64,000 bases of DNA from Burkholderia pyrrocinia (GCF_018417535.1 NZ_CP070977.1:3782001-3846000), one strand, 5' to 3'; positions 45,389-54,377 are shown, numbered from the stretch's first letter. Notes: generated by a model not told the origin, from the sequence alone. Numbers and translations: made by a program.

Positions 45389-46951
45389 TCAGGCCAGGTC
45401 GCGCAGCTTGTGCTTCAGCACCTTGCCGGTCGATGCGGCTGGCAACGCGTCGAGCACGCGGATGCGAGCGGGGCGTTTGTAAGGCGCCAGGCGCTCCGCG
45501 CACCATGCGTGCAATGCCGCTTCGTCCGCCGCTGCGCCCGGCACCAGCTCGACGAACGCGAGCACTTCCTCGTTGCCTTCGATCGCGCGACCGATGACGG
45601 CCGCCTGCACGACGTCCGGATGCGCGTTCAGCACCTGTTCGACTTCGACCGGATACACGTTGAAGCCGGAACGGATGATCAGTTCCTTGCTGCGGCCAGC
45701 GATCGTCACCGCGCCGTCCGCTTCCTGCCGCGCGAGATCGCCGGTGCTCAGCCAGCCGTCCGGCGACACGGCCGCGCGCGTCGCATCCGCGTTGCGGTAG
45801 TAGCCGAGCATCACGTTTGGCCCGCGCACGCGGATCTCGCCGACTTCGCCCGGCGGCACGTCGGTGCCGTCCGGCGCGACGATCCGCATGTCCACGCCCG
45901 GAATCGGTACGCCGACCGAGCTGTCGGCACGCGGCGCGTCGAGCGGCGTCTGCGTGATCGTCGGGCTGCTTTCGGTCATCCCGTAGCCGTTGTGCAGCGC
46001 CACGCCGTACACGCGCTCGACGCGCGCTTTCAGGTTCGCGTCGAGCGGCGAGCCGCCCGAATACGCGAAGCGCAGGCGCGGCGCGTGCCATGCGTGGCCG
46101 TGCGTGTGCAGGTGTTCGAGCAGCTTCGCGTGCATCGCCGGCACGCCCTGGAAGATCGTGACGCCTTCGTCGGCGAGCGCGACGCGCACGGCCTCCGGCG
46201 CAAAGCGCGGCGCGAGCCGCAGCGTCGCGCCCGCATACAGGCTGCCGAGGCAGACCGACGCGAGCCCGTACACGTGCGACACCGGCAGCACCGTGTAGAC
46301 GACGTCGTCCGGCGACACGCGGCGCAGCGTGCTCGACGTCGCCGCGATGAACAACAGGTTGCGGTGCGACAGCATCACGCCTTTCGGCGCGCCGGTCGTG
46401 CCGGTCGTGTAGATCAGCGCCGCGCATTGCGCGGCACCGTCGGCGGCTACCGGTTCGCTCGGTGCGCTCGCGTCGACGTGATACGACCATGCGCCGATGT
46501 CGACCGGCAGCGCGCCGGCGGGCGTCGCGCCGAGTCGCGCCGCGTGGGCACGGGCGTCGGGCGATGCGTCCGTCGCGAACGCGATCAGCTTCGGACGCGC
46601 GTGCGCGGCGATCGCATCGAGTTCGCCGGCCGACAGCCGCGCGTTCGACACGAGCGCCCACGCGTCGACGCGGGCGACCGCGAACAGCAGCACGATCTGC
46701 GCGACGCAGTTTTCCGCGACGATCATCACGCGATCACCGCCTTGCACGCCGAGGCTCGCGAGCCGCGCGGCCGCCGCATCGACGGCCCGCGACAAGTCGC
46801 CGTACGACAGGCGGCGCGCGTCTTCGATCAGCGCCGGATGCGCGGGCGCCTGCGCGGCCCGGCGCGCGGGCACGTCGGCGATGCGGCCGGGCAGCGCGGC
46901 CAGCAGCGCTTCGACGTCGAGCGGCTCGGATGAACGGATGGACGAGGGCAT
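45389..46951 (-). CDS. AMP-dependent acyl-CoA synthetase (long-chain-fatty-acid type)
   Basis: The 520-residue ANL-superfamily enzyme activates a carboxylic acid to its acyl-CoA through an acyl-AMP. The P-loop is YTTGTTGAPKGVML, followed by NGYGMTESSPTITQTP, GWLSTGDLA and the C-terminal STGKVLKHKLRDLA with the adenylation lysine. The substrate cannot be fixed from sequence. It is divergent from ybaK. Confidence 0.9.
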   Translation of the reverse strand: MPSSIRSSEPLDVEALLAALPGRIADVPARRAAQAPAHPALIEDARRLSYGDLSRAVDAAAARLASLGVQGGDRVMIVAENCVAQIVLLFAVARVDAWALVSNARLSAGELDAIAAHARPKLIAFATDASPDARAHAARLGATPAGALPVDIGAWSYHVDASAPSEPVAADGAAQCAALIYTTGTTGAPKGVMLSHRNLLFIAATSSTLRRVSPDDVVYTVLPVSHVYGLASVCLGSLYAGATLRLAPRFAPEAVRVALADEGVTIFQGVPAMHAKLLEHLHTHGHAWHAPRLRFAYSGGSPLDANLKARVERVYGVALHNGYGMTESSPTITQTPLDAPRADSSVGVPIPGVDMRIVAPDGTDVPPGEVGEIRVRGPNVMLGYYRNADATRAAVSPDGWLSTGDLARQEADGAVTIAGRSKELIIRSGFNVYPVEVEQVLNAHPDVVQAAVIGRAIEGNEEVLAFVELVPGAAADEAALHAWCAERLAPYKRPARIRVLDALPAASTGKVLKHKLRDLA

Positions 46952-47193
46952 GGCGTCTCCAGAAAAAGGCGGGCGGCGGCTTGACGATGTTTGCGAACGA
47001 TCGTGCCATGACGGCGCGCGCGCCACAATCGGCCGATCGGGCAATAGCGCTTCGCGATGTCCGCAACGATGATGAGCGGAATCGTTGCGGCGATGTCGCC
47101 GGTCGCCCGGCGGATGGCCGCCCCGCGGAAAACGGGCCGCGAGTATACCGCCGGCGCGGGCACGCCATCGCGCGCCCGCCGGTCGTTCGCCAT

Positions 47194-47199
47194 TAGAAT
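47194..47199 (+). promoter_or_regulatory. -10 element adjacent to the ybaK start codon
   Basis: TAGAAT ends 7 nt before the A of the ybaK ATG, and there is no ribosome site between. Transcription would start at or next to the start codon. No good -35 was found. Confidence 0.4.
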
Positions 47200-47205
47200 G
47201 CCGCC

Positions 47206-47697
47206 ATGAGCAAATCCAGACACGTGTCCGAAACCCCTGCGACCCAGTTGTTGCGCCGCCACGGCGTCGCATTCGGCGAGCATCCGTACGAATACGTCGA
47301 ACACGGCGGCACCGGCGAATCGGCACGCCAGCTCGGCGTCGAAGAGCACAGCGTCGTGAAGACGCTCGTGATGGAGGACGAACACGCGAAGCCGCTGATC
47401 GTGCTGATGCACGGCGACCGTACCGTGTCGACGAAGAACCTCGCGCGGCAGATCGGCGCGAAGCGCGTCGAGCCATGCAAGCCCGAGGTCGCGAACCGCC
47501 ACTCGGGTTATCTCGTCGGCGGCACGTCGCCGTTCGGCACGCGCAAGACGATGCCCGTCTACGTCGAGGCGACGATCCTCGAATTGCCGACGATCTACCT
47601 GAACGGCGGCCGCCGCGGCTACCTCGTCAGCCTCGCGCCGGCGGTGCTCACGTCGCTGCTCGGCGCGCAGCCCGTGCAGTGCGCGAGCGTCGACTGA
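47206..47697 (+). CDS. ybaK: Cys-tRNA(Pro) deacylase YbaK/EbsC
   Basis: This tRNA-editing protein removes cysteine misloaded on tRNA(Pro). The 163-residue protein has the family block VVKTLVMED, the substrate-pocket KNLARQIGAKRVEPCKPE and GYLVGGTSPFGTRKTMPVYVE. The ATG at 47206 has no ribosome site upstream. It is followed after 108 nt by plsY on the same strand. Confidence 0.93.
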   Translation: MSKSRHVSETPATQLLRRHGVAFGEHPYEYVEHGGTGESARQLGVEEHSVVKTLVMEDEHAKPLIVLMHGDRTVSTKNLARQIGAKRVEPCKPEVANRHSGYLVGGTSPFGTRKTMPVYVEATILELPTIYLNGGRRGYLVSLAPAVLTSLLGAQPVQCASVD

Positions 47698-47805
47698 GGG
47701 TTTCACCTTCGTGGCAGGCCGCGCTCGTTCGGTAGAATGGGCGCCGTTTCGGCTTGCCGCGCACAGCCGTCCCTTTACCGATACGTTGAAAGAAGAGTCC
47801 TCCGC

Positions 47806-48444
47806 ATGCAGATCCTGCTCGCCGCCCTCGTTGCCTACCTGATCGGTTCGGTGTCGTTCGCCGTCGTCGTCAGCACCGCGATGGGCCTGGCCGACCCGCG
47901 TTCGTACGGGTCGAAGAATCCCGGCGCGACCAACGTGCTGCGCAGCGGCAACAAGAAAGCCGCGATCCTGACGCTCGTCGGCGACGCGTTCAAGGGCTGG
48001 GTTGCCGTCTGGCTCGCACGGCGCTTCGGCCTGCCCGACGTCGCGGTCGCATGGGTCGCGATCGCCGTGTTCCTCGGCCACCTGTATCCGGTGTTCTTCC
48101 GCTTCCAGGGCGGCAAGGGCGTTGCGACCGCGGCCGGCGTGCTGCTCGCCGTGCACCCGGTGCTCGGGCTCGCGACCGCGCTGACCTGGCTGATCGTCGC
48201 GTTCTTCTTCCGCTATTCGTCGCTCGCGGCGCTGGTGGCAGCGGTATTCGCGCCGGTGTTCGACGTGTTCCTGTTCGGCACGGGCCACAACCCGGTCGCG
48301 TGGGCCGTGCTCGCGATGAGCGTGCTGCTCGTGTGGCGTCACCGCGGCAACATTTCGAAGCTGCTCGCGGGGCAGGAGAGCCGGATCGGCGACAAGAAGA
48401 AGGCGGCCGCGGACGGCGGCGCGCAGGACGGCGGGAAAGCCTGA
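47806..48444 (+). CDS. plsY: Acyl-phosphate:glycerol-3-phosphate acyltransferase
   Basis: This inner-membrane enzyme transfers an acyl group from acyl phosphate to glycerol 3-phosphate, the first step of phospholipid synthesis. The 212-residue protein has [27 protein letters not shown] (substrate motif 1), [21 protein letters not shown] (motif 2) and the segment containing [16 protein letters not shown] -10-like hexamer lies at 47733-47738. Confidence 0.96.
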   Translation: MQILLAALVAYLIGSVSFAVVVSTAMGLADPRSYGSKNPGATNVLRSGNKKAAILTLVGDAFKGWVAVWLARRFGLPDVAVAWVAIAVFLGHLYPVFFRFQGGKGVATAAGVLLAVHPVLGLATALTWLIVAFFFRYSSLAALVAAVFAPVFDVFLFGTGHNPVAWAVLAMSVLLVWRHRGNISKLLAGQESRIGDKKKAAADGGAQDGGKA

Positions 48445-48521
48445 CGAAGCGGCGGCTGCCGCGTGCCGGGCGCGCCGCGTGTGCGGGGCCCGGCGGGATG
48501 ACGGGACGGATCGGCCCGCGA

Positions 48522-49007
48522 TCAGTCGCGGAAGTTGTTGAAGTCGAGCGGCGTATCGGTCACGTCCTTGCGCAGCATCGCGATCACGCCCTGCAGGTCG
48601 TCGCGCTTCGTGCCCGACACGCGCACCGCGTCGCCCTGGATGCTCGCCTGCACCTTGATCTTGCTGTCCTTCACGAGCCGCACGATCTTCTTCGCGAGAT
48701 CGCCCGTCACGCCTTTCTTCACGGTGACGATCTGCTTGACCTTGTCGCCGCCGATCTTCTCGACCTTGCCGTAGTCGAGAAAGCGCACGTCGACGTTGCG
48801 CTTGGCCAGCTTGCTGATCAGCACGTCCTTGACCTGGCCGAGCTTGAAATCGTCGTCGGCGAACAGCGTCAGCTCGCGTTCCTTCTGCTCGACGCGCGCG
48901 TCGGAGCCCTTGAAGTCGAAGCGCGTCGAAATTTCCTTGTTCGACTGCTCGATGGCGTTCTTCACTTCGATCATGTTCGCTTCGGAAACGACGTCGAACG
49001 ATGGCAT
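48522..49007 (-). CDS. yajQ: YajQ family cyclic-di-GMP/nucleotide-binding protein
   Basis: The 161-residue cytosolic protein starts [19 protein letters not shown] and has the two RNA-binding-like alpha/beta repeats of the YajQ (UPF0234) family, ending [12 protein letters not shown]. Members in Xanthomonas and Pseudomonas bind cyclic di-GMP and affect gene expression. A specific target is not visible here. It is convergent with plsY. Confidence 0.92.
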   Translation of the reverse strand: MPSFDVVSEANMIEVKNAIEQSNKEISTRFDFKGSDARVEQKERELTLFADDDFKLGQVKDVLISKLAKRNVDVRFLDYGKVEKIGGDKVKQIVTVKKGVTGDLAKKIVRLVKDSKIKVQASIQGDAVRVSGTKRDDLQGVIAMLRKDVTDTPLDFNNFRD

Positions 49008-49056
49008 GGCATTCTCCCTTGAGATGCGGGCACCCGGCTCGCGCGCGGGCACTCGC

Positions 49057-49062
49057 TATAAT
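49057..49062 (+). promoter_or_regulatory. -10 element upstream of murB
   Basis: A perfect TATAAT lies 83 nt before the murB start. No good -35 is visible at 16-18 nt. Confidence 0.35.
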
Positions 49063-49144
49063 TGCGGACTGTTTGCCATTTTACCGATGCCCCTCCGTTT
49101 GCCCAAGACCGGCCGTGCGCCGGCCCGGGCCGACGTGACCGCGA

Positions 49145-50194
49145 ATGCCGATGCCTCCTGACGATTCCGCCCTGTCGCTGCTTCCCGACCATCCGCTCGC
49201 CGCGCACAACACGTTCGGCATTGCCGCGAACGCGCGCTTCGCCGCGCGCATCACGCATGCGTCGCAGTTCGAGGCGCTGCATCGCGACCCGCGCGTCGCG
49301 AACCTGCCGCAGCTCGTGCTCGGCGGCGGCAGCAATGTCGTGTTCACGCGTGATTTCGACGGCGTCGTGCTGCTCGACGAGATCGCGGGCCGCCGCGTCG
49401 TGCGCGAGGACGACGACGCGTGGTACGTCGAGGCCGGCGGCGGCGAGAACTGGCACGCGTTTGTCGCGTGGACGCTCGAGCACGGGATGCCGGGCCTCGA
49501 GAACCTCGCGCTGATTCCGGGCACGGTCGGCGCCGCGCCGATCCAGAACATCGGCGCGTACGGCCTCGAGATGAAGGCGTATTTCGACTCGCTGGTCGCG
49601 GTCGAGCTCGCGACGGGGCGCAGCGAGCGCTTCGACGCCGCGCGCTGCGCATTCGGCTATCGCGACAGCTTCTTCAAGCGGGAAGGACGCGGCCGGTTCG
49701 CGATCGTGTCGGTGACGTTCAGGCTGCCCAGGCAATGGACGCCGCGGCTCGGCTACGCGGACGTCACGCGCGAGCTCGACACGCGCGGCATCGCGCCCGA
49801 TGCGGCGACGCCGCGCGACGTGTTCGACGCGGTCGTCGCGATCCGCCGCGCGAAGCTGCCCGATCCGCTCGCGCTCGGCAACGCGGGCAGTTTCTTCAAG
49901 AATCCGGTGATCGATGCCGCGCAGTTCGATGCGCTGCGTCCGCGCGCGCCCGATGTCGTGTCGTATCCGCAGCCGGACGGGCAGGTGAAGCTCGCGGCCG
50001 GCTGGCTGATCGACCGCTGCGGCTGGAAGGGGCGTGCGCTCGGCGCCGCAGCCGTGCACGACCGCCAGGCGCTCGTGCTCGTCAATCGCGGCGGCGCGAC
50101 GGGCGCCGACGTGCTCGCGCTGGCGCGGGCGATCCAGCACGACGTGTTCGCGAAATTCGGTGTCGAGCTGGAGCCGGAGCCGGTTTGCCTGTGA
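49145..50194 (+). CDS. murB: UDP-N-acetylenolpyruvoylglucosamine reductase
   Basis: This FAD enzyme reduces UDP-GlcNAc-enolpyruvate to UDP-MurNAc in peptidoglycan synthesis. The 349-residue protein has [11 protein letters not shown], the FAD motif [43 protein letters not shown], and [11 protein letters not shown] with the catalytic Ser. Its length fits the type I enzyme of E. coli. The ATG at 49145 or the one two codons on are equally possible. Confidence 0.96.
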   Translation: MPMPPDDSALSLLPDHPLAAHNTFGIAANARFAARITHASQFEALHRDPRVANLPQLVLGGGSNVVFTRDFDGVVLLDEIAGRRVVREDDDAWYVEAGGGENWHAFVAWTLEHGMPGLENLALIPGTVGAAPIQNIGAYGLEMKAYFDSLVAVELATGRSERFDAARCAFGYRDSFFKREGRGRFAIVSVTFRLPRQWTPRLGYADVTRELDTRGIAPDAATPRDVFDAVVAIRRAKLPDPLALGNAGSFFKNPVIDAAQFDALRPRAPDVVSYPQPDGQVKLAAGWLIDRCGWKGRALGAAAVHDRQALVLVNRGGATGADVLALARAIQHDVFAKFGVELEPEPVCL

Positions 50195-50402
50195 GCCGGG
50201 CCACGACGCCCGCGTAACGGAACCGCGCCGGTTTTTGCCGATTCCACACGGCAAACCGTCCCTTTTTCTCGACGCGCGCCGCCGTGTCCCGCATCGCGCA
50301 GCATCGCGCCGCACCGCTCGGCGGCGAGGCGCGCGTCGTTCCGTTCCGCCGCCCGTCCATCCACGCCGTCGCGTCATCGCGGCCGCCACACCCGTCATCC
50401 CC

Positions 50403-50431
50403 TTGACTCTCATTTAACCGTGAGGTTAAAT
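50403..50431 (+). promoter_or_regulatory. arsR promoter
   Basis: TTGACT (50403-50408), 17-nt spacer and TTAAAT (50426-50431). The -10 ends 7 nt before the A of the arsR ATG at 50438, so a leaderless mRNA is predicted. Confidence 0.55.
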
Positions 50432-50432
50432 G
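50411..50432 (+). promoter_or_regulatory. ArsR-type operator, perfect palindrome between -35 and -10
   Basis: CATTTAACC and GGTTAAATG are perfect 9-bp inverted copies with a GTGA spacer. The site covers the spacer and -10 of the arsR promoter. The arms and spacing are what is expected for autoregulating ArsR-family repressors. Confidence 0.72.
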
Positions 50433-50437
50433 AAATC

Positions 50438-50809
50438 ATGCGTTCCACATCCGATTCCCTTTCTGCGGTGTTCTCTGCGCTGGCCGACCCCACCCGGCGC
50501 GCGATCCTGGTGCGGCTGGCCGAGGGCGCGGCGCCCGTCAGCGAGCTGGCCCGGCCGTTCGACATGTCGGCGCCGGCGATTTCGAAGCACCTTCGCGTGC
50601 TGTCGGAGGCGGGGCTGATCGAGAGGGAAGTCAATGCGCGCTGGCGAATCTGCCGGTTGCGCGCGGACGGGATGCGCGATGCGCATGGATGGCTCGAAGC
50701 CTATCGGCAATATTGGGAAGAGAGCCTCGATCGATTGACGGCGTTCGTCGAATCGTGCGCGGGCGGCACGGCCGGCGACGACGCCTCACCTCGGCGGGAG
50801 AAGTCATGA
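50438..50809 (+). CDS. ArsR-family winged-helix transcriptional regulator
   Basis: The 123-residue repressor starts at ATG 50438 (MRSTSDSLSAVFSALADP) and has the winged helix-turn-helix stretch ALADPTRRAILVRLAEGAAPVSELARPFDMSAPAISKHLRVL. It lacks the CXC metal site of metal sensors. It resembles SdpR-like and other ArsR proteins that are paired with AHSA1/SRPBCC proteins. The stop overlaps the next gene by 4 nt (ATGA), and a perfect palindrome sits in its promoter. Confidence 0.92.
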   Translation: MRSTSDSLSAVFSALADPTRRAILVRLAEGAAPVSELARPFDMSAPAISKHLRVLSEAGLIEREVNARWRICRLRADGMRDAHGWLEAYRQYWEESLDRLTAFVESCAGGTAGDDASPRREKS

Positions 50810-51888
50810 GTCAGGCAGCGACGTTTCATCTCGAATTGAACCGGTTCATCCGCGCACCGCGCGAACGTGTTTTCGACGCGTTCACGAACGAAACTGCGCT
50901 GGCGACCTGGCATTGTCCGCGCGGGATGAGCGTGATCGAAGCGAGCGCCGACGCGCGGGTCGGCGGCAAGTACCGCATCGTGATGGGCGGGCGCGACGGT
51001 TCGCGCCACATCGCGGGCGGCGAATACCAGAAGGTCGATCGCGTCGACTTTCTGGCATACACATGGGCGTGGGAGGCCGGGTCGATGCCGGCCGACCTGA
51101 AGACGCTGATCGAGGTCACGTTCACCGACAAGGACGGTGGCACGCATCTGCACATGCGTCACAGCGGTTTTCCGGGCGAGGCCGAGCGCGATTCGCACAT
51201 GGGCGGGTGGCAATCGGTGTTCAACCGGCTCAGCGATCTGCTGGACCCGGAAGGCAGCGCGGGTACCGTCGTCGTGATCGGCGATCCGCGCAGCAGCTAT
51301 TGCCGGACCGTGCGCATGGCGCTCGCGGAAAAGGGCGTCGCGTACACGTTGCAGCCGCTGCCGCCGCATTCGCCGGAAGTGCTCGCGCACAACCCGTTCG
51401 GACGCATCCCGGCATTCTGCGACGGTCCGATCGAGTTCTACGAAACGCGTGCGATCCTCGGCTATATCGACGAAGCGTTCGACGGCCCGAGCCTGCTGGC
51501 CCAGTGGGGCGCCACCGCGCATGCGCGCGGCGAGCAATGGATCAGTCTGATCAACTGCCACGCGTACGACGCGATGGTGCGCCGCTACGTGCTGCAATAC
51601 GTCTTCCCGAAAGGCGAGGGCGGCCAGCCCGATCGCGCGGTGATCGACGCGGCGCTGCCTGAAATCGACAAGCATCTGCAGGTGTTCGACGCGGCGTACG
51701 GCGGTCGCGATTACCTGGTCGGCAGCGAGTTGTCGATGGCGGATCTGTTCCTGGCGCCGATCCTGGCTTACGTGGGCATGTTCCCCGAAGGGGCGGAATT
51801 GCTGCGGAAATACCCGAACGTCACGCGTGCGCAGGCGGTGATGCGTGAGCGGCCAAGCTTCGCCGCGACACAGCCGACGCCGGGCTGA
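50806..51888 (+). CDS. AHSA1 (SRPBCC)-GST fusion protein
   Basis: The 360-residue protein appears to be two domains in one chain. Residues 1-147 are an AHSA1/SRPBCC domain (HLELNRFIRAPRERVFDAFT, WHCPRGMSVIEA, GGWQSVFNRLSDLL). Residues 153-230 are a thioredoxin-fold GST N-terminal domain (VIGDPRSSYCRTVRMAL, cis-Pro in GRIPAF, ETRAI), followed by an all-alpha GST C-terminal domain. The coding sequence runs without a break across the junction. The ArsR gene is translationally coupled upstream. Separate AHSA1 proteins next to ArsR are common; this fusion is unusual to me. Substrate is unknown. Confidence 0.87.
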   Translation: MSQAATFHLELNRFIRAPRERVFDAFTNETALATWHCPRGMSVIEASADARVGGKYRIVMGGRDGSRHIAGGEYQKVDRVDFLAYTWAWEAGSMPADLKTLIEVTFTDKDGGTHLHMRHSGFPGEAERDSHMGGWQSVFNRLSDLLDPEGSAGTVVVIGDPRSSYCRTVRMALAEKGVAYTLQPLPPHSPEVLAHNPFGRIPAFCDGPIEFYETRAILGYIDEAFDGPSLLAQWGATAHARGEQWISLINCHAYDAMVRRYVLQYVFPKGEGGQPDRAVIDAALPEIDKHLQVFDAAYGGRDYLVGSELSMADLFLAPILAYVGMFPEGAELLRKYPNVTRAQAVMRERPSFAATQPTPG

Positions 51889-51930
51889 CGGGGGCATCGG
51901 CATGAGCGCGCATGCCGCGCGGGTGGCGGG

Positions 51931-51960
51931 AAAATAAAAAGCGCCGGGCTGTGCCGGCGC
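51931..51960 (-). terminator. argF terminator
   Basis: On the minus strand, the stem GCGCCGG/CCGGCGC (51941-51960) lies 28 nt after the argF stop and is followed by a T-rich run (51940-51931). Confidence 0.75.
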
Positions 51961-51987
51961 TTATCGCTTGCGACGAGGCCGCGCGCG

Positions 51988-52917
51988 TCAGTGCTTCAGC
52001 CGGCCGAGCAGCAGGAACTCCATCAGCGCCTTCTGTACGTGCAGGCGGTTTTCCGCCTCGTCCCACACGACGCTCTGCGGGCCGTCGATCACGCCGGCCG
52101 TCACTTCCTCGCCGCGGTGCGCGGGCAGGCAGTGCATGAACAGCGCGTCAGGGTTCGCGTGGCCCATCATTTCCTCGTCGACGCACCAGTCGGCGAACGC
52201 CTTCATCCGCGCTTCGTTCTCGGCTTCGAAACCCATGCTCGTCCAGACGTCGGTCGTGACGAGATCGGCGCCCTTGCACGCTTCGTTCGGATCGTCGAAC
52301 ACCTCGTAGAACGGCGCGCTGTCCGGCGCCACGAGCTTCATGTCGAGCGCATAGCCCGGCGGCGTCGACAGGCGCAGCTTGAAGCCGAGGATCTGCGCGG
52401 CTTCGATCCACGTGTAGAGCATGTTGTTCGCATCGCCGACCCACGCGACCGTCTTGCCGGCGATCGGGCCGCGGTGTTCGTAGTACGTGAAGATGTCGGC
52501 GAGCACCTGGCACGGGTGGTATTCGTTCGTCAGGCCGTTGATCACCGGCACGCGGGAGTTTTCCGCGAAGCGCTTGATGACCTCCTGCTCGAACGTGCGG
52601 ATCATGATGATGTCGACCATCCGCGAGATGACCTGCGCGGAATCCTCGACGGGCTCGCCGCGGCCGAGCTGCGTGTCGCGCGTGCTCATGAAGACGGCGT
52701 GGCCGCCGAGCTGGAAGATCCCGGCCTCGAACGACAGGCGCGTGCGCGTCGAGCTCTTCTCGAAGATCATCGCGAGCGTGCGGTCGTGCAGCGGGTGATA
52801 GGTCTCGTAGTTCTTGAACTTGCGCTTCAGGATACCCGTGCGTTCGAGCACGTACTCGTAGTCTTCCAGCGAGAAATCCTTGAACTGCAGGTAGTGACGA
52901 ATGGTTTTGGCGGTCAT
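51988..52917 (-). CDS. argF: Ornithine carbamoyltransferase
   Basis: This enzyme makes citrulline from ornithine and carbamoyl phosphate in arginine synthesis. The 309-residue protein has the carbamoyl-phosphate site EKSSTRTRLSFE, HPCQVLADIFT, WVGDANNMLYTWIEAA, VVTTDVWTSMG and the ornithine site MHCLPAHRGEEV. It starts at ATG 52917 (MTAKTIRHY). A hairpin with T-run follows the stop. Confidence 0.97.
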   Translation of the reverse strand: MTAKTIRHYLQFKDFSLEDYEYVLERTGILKRKFKNYETYHPLHDRTLAMIFEKSSTRTRLSFEAGIFQLGGHAVFMSTRDTQLGRGEPVEDSAQVISRMVDIIMIRTFEQEVIKRFAENSRVPVINGLTNEYHPCQVLADIFTYYEHRGPIAGKTVAWVGDANNMLYTWIEAAQILGFKLRLSTPPGYALDMKLVAPDSAPFYEVFDDPNEACKGADLVTTDVWTSMGFEAENEARMKAFADWCVDEEMMGHANPDALFMHCLPAHRGEEVTAGVIDGPQSVVWDEAENRLHVQKALMEFLLLGRLKH

Positions 52918-52984
52918 GAAGCGAAATACGACGGGTTTCACCCGGCAGCGAGGCCGGACGGCGCCGCCGTCGGGTGTGGATAAC

Positions 52985-53017
52985 TCAAAGCAGCATAAAG
53001 GATTTTCTGTGCTTTGA
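52985..53017 (-). promoter_or_regulatory. Inverted repeat upstream of argF
   Basis: TCAAAGCA (52985-52992) and TGCTTTGA (53010-53017) are perfect 8-bp inverted copies with a 17-nt gap, 68-100 nt before the argF ATG. It is a candidate operator or promoter element. Confidence 0.35.
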
Positions 53018-53109
53018 CGAGCCGCGGAGCGAAGCGGGGCGCGATCGCCGCGCGCGGCCGGCGGCGCGGGAAGGGGGCCGTCGGGACGACGCGCGATGGC
53101 GCGCTGCGG

Positions 53110-53115
53110 TATAAT
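53110..53115 (+). promoter_or_regulatory. -10 element upstream of the DUF3579 gene
   Basis: A perfect TATAAT lies 215 nt before the start codon. No good -35 was found. Confidence 0.35.
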
Positions 53116-53330
53116 CCAAAAGTTTTCTCCAGCCCGGCAGGCAAGCCTCCTCGCGCTCTGCCGGACACAAGCCGTGCGCTGCACAAATCCGGTGCAGCAC
53201 GCCGGCGGCGCGCATCGACATCCTGTTTTCGGGATATCGGAATGCTTGTGCCGCCGCGCATTCCAGCTTTGTGTTCGCGTATCCAGGCGCCATCGCCTGG
53301 GCATCGCCGGGCCGTCACTTGGGTAACCAC

Positions 53331-53651
53331 ATGGCTGAAACCCCTCCGACCGAATTTTTCATCCAGGGCATCACGAAAGACGGGAAAAAGTTTCGCCCGA
53401 GCGACTGGTCGGAACGTCTGGCCGGTGTGATGGCCTGCTTCGGGCCGGGGGCCAGCGGGCCGAATGCGCGTCTCAAGTATTCGCTGTACGTGCGCCCGAC
53501 GATGCTCGGCGACCTGAAATGCGTGATCCTCGATTCGCGGCTGCGCGACATCGAGCCGATGGCTTTCGATTTCGTGCTGAATTTCGCGAAGGACAACAAC
53601 CTCGTCGTCACCGAGGCGTGCGAGCTGCCGGACTACGGCGCGAAGAAATGA
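53331..53651 (+). CDS. DUF3579 family small protein
   Basis: The 106-residue cytosolic protein starts MAETPPTEFFIQGITKDGKK and contains PSDWSERLAGVMACFG and YVRPTMLGDLKCVILDSRLRD. This family is known mostly from betaproteobacteria and has no assigned function. The start codon at 53331 has only a weak ribosome site. A perfect palindromic terminator follows, shared with rpsT. Confidence 0.85.
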   Translation: MAETPPTEFFIQGITKDGKKFRPSDWSERLAGVMACFGPGASGPNARLKYSLYVRPTMLGDLKCVILDSRLRDIEPMAFDFVLNFAKDNNLVVTEACELPDYGAKK

Positions 53652-53726
53652 TGCCGACGGGCGAGGGCGCCTGGTGCGCCCGCCCTGGCTGTCGTCAGCC
53701 GGCGTGATGTCCGGACGACAGACGAC

Positions 53727-53754
53727 AAAAAAGCCCGCCTAGGCGGGCTTTTTT
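53727..53754. terminator. Bidirectional terminator between the DUF3579 gene and rpsT
   Basis: A perfect 28-bp palindrome: A6, then GCCCGCCT/AGGCGGGC, then T6. With a T-run in both directions, it can terminate both convergent genes. Confidence 0.88.
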
Positions 53755-53800
53755 GCGATCGCAGGAAACAGGAACGCCCGCGCGAGCGGGCGCACCGGAT

Positions 53801-54073
53801 TTACGCTGCTGCCTGCAGACCCTTGACGGCTGCGGCCAGGCGGCTCTTGCTGCGAGCGGCCTTGTTCTTGTGAACGATCTTCTTGTCGGCGATCGTGTCG
53901 ATCGTCTTCACGGCAGCCTTGAACAGATCGGCAGCCTTTGCGTGGTCGCCGGCTTCAACAGCCTTGCGAACCGACTTGATCGCGGTACGGAATTTCGAGC
54001 GCAGCGCCGAGTTGTGCGAGTTTGCCTTCGCGGCCTGGCGGGCGCGCTTGCGTGCTTGTGCGGAGTTAGCCAT
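53801..54073 (-). CDS. rpsT: 30S ribosomal protein S20
   Basis: This small basic ribosomal protein binds 16S rRNA early in 30S assembly. The 90-residue protein starts [22 protein letters not shown] and has the long helical body and K-rich [17 protein letters not shown] end of S20. It is read from a promoter at about 54249-54278 with a leader of roughly 170 nt, and ends at a bidirectional terminator. Confidence 0.99.
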   Translation of the reverse strand: MANSAQARKRARQAAKANSHNSALRSKFRTAIKSVRKAVEAGDHAKAADLFKAAVKTIDTIADKKIVHKNKAARSKSRLAAAVKGLQAAA

Positions 54074-54248
54074 GACGGTTCCTTATCCTGTCCTGTTTCC
54101 AGAGCTTGGAGCCTGACGGCCAAGCGCTGCTTTTCGATCCGTCCCCTGAGAACGATTGCCCAGGGGCGCATAAAAAAACGGTGATTTTAACCGAGGCCGG
54201 GACATGGAGACGGCAGTTGCCGTGCATGTACGAGCCCAGAAACCGGCG

Positions 54249-54278
54249 ATTATAGCAACAAAATCAAGCGAGTGGCAA
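54249..54278 (-). promoter_or_regulatory. rpsT promoter
   Basis: On the minus strand TTGCCA (54278-54273), an 18-nt spacer and a perfect TATAAT (54254-54249). Transcription would start near 54242. Confidence 0.6.
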
Positions 54279-54362
54279 GTTCAACGTGATGCCCGCCGGG
54301 TGGGCGGCCGGCGGCGTGCGCGCTTTTCGGCATCGGCCGCTGGCCGGGCCGCGCAACGTCCG

Positions 54363-54368
54363 TATAAT
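54363..54368 (+). promoter_or_regulatory. -10 element adjacent to the murJ start codon
   Basis: A perfect TATAAT ends 10 nt before the A of the murJ ATG, with no ribosome site between. A transcript of 0-3 nt leader is predicted. The -35 is poor. Confidence 0.5.
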
Positions 54369-54377
54369 AAGTGCCCC

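Larger units (their letters stand above)
52918..53330. other. Intergenic region between argF and the DUF3579 gene
   Basis: No gene is seen. The argF side has an inverted repeat (52985-53017); the DUF3579 side has a TATAAT -10 (53110-53115) that would leave a leader of about 210 nt. I saw no defined riboswitch structure in that leader. Confidence 0.5.
54074..54377. other. Divergent region between rpsT and murJ
   Basis: No gene is seen. It holds the rpsT promoter and leader and the murJ -10. The leader could carry S20 autoregulation, but I saw no defined structure. Confidence 0.5.
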
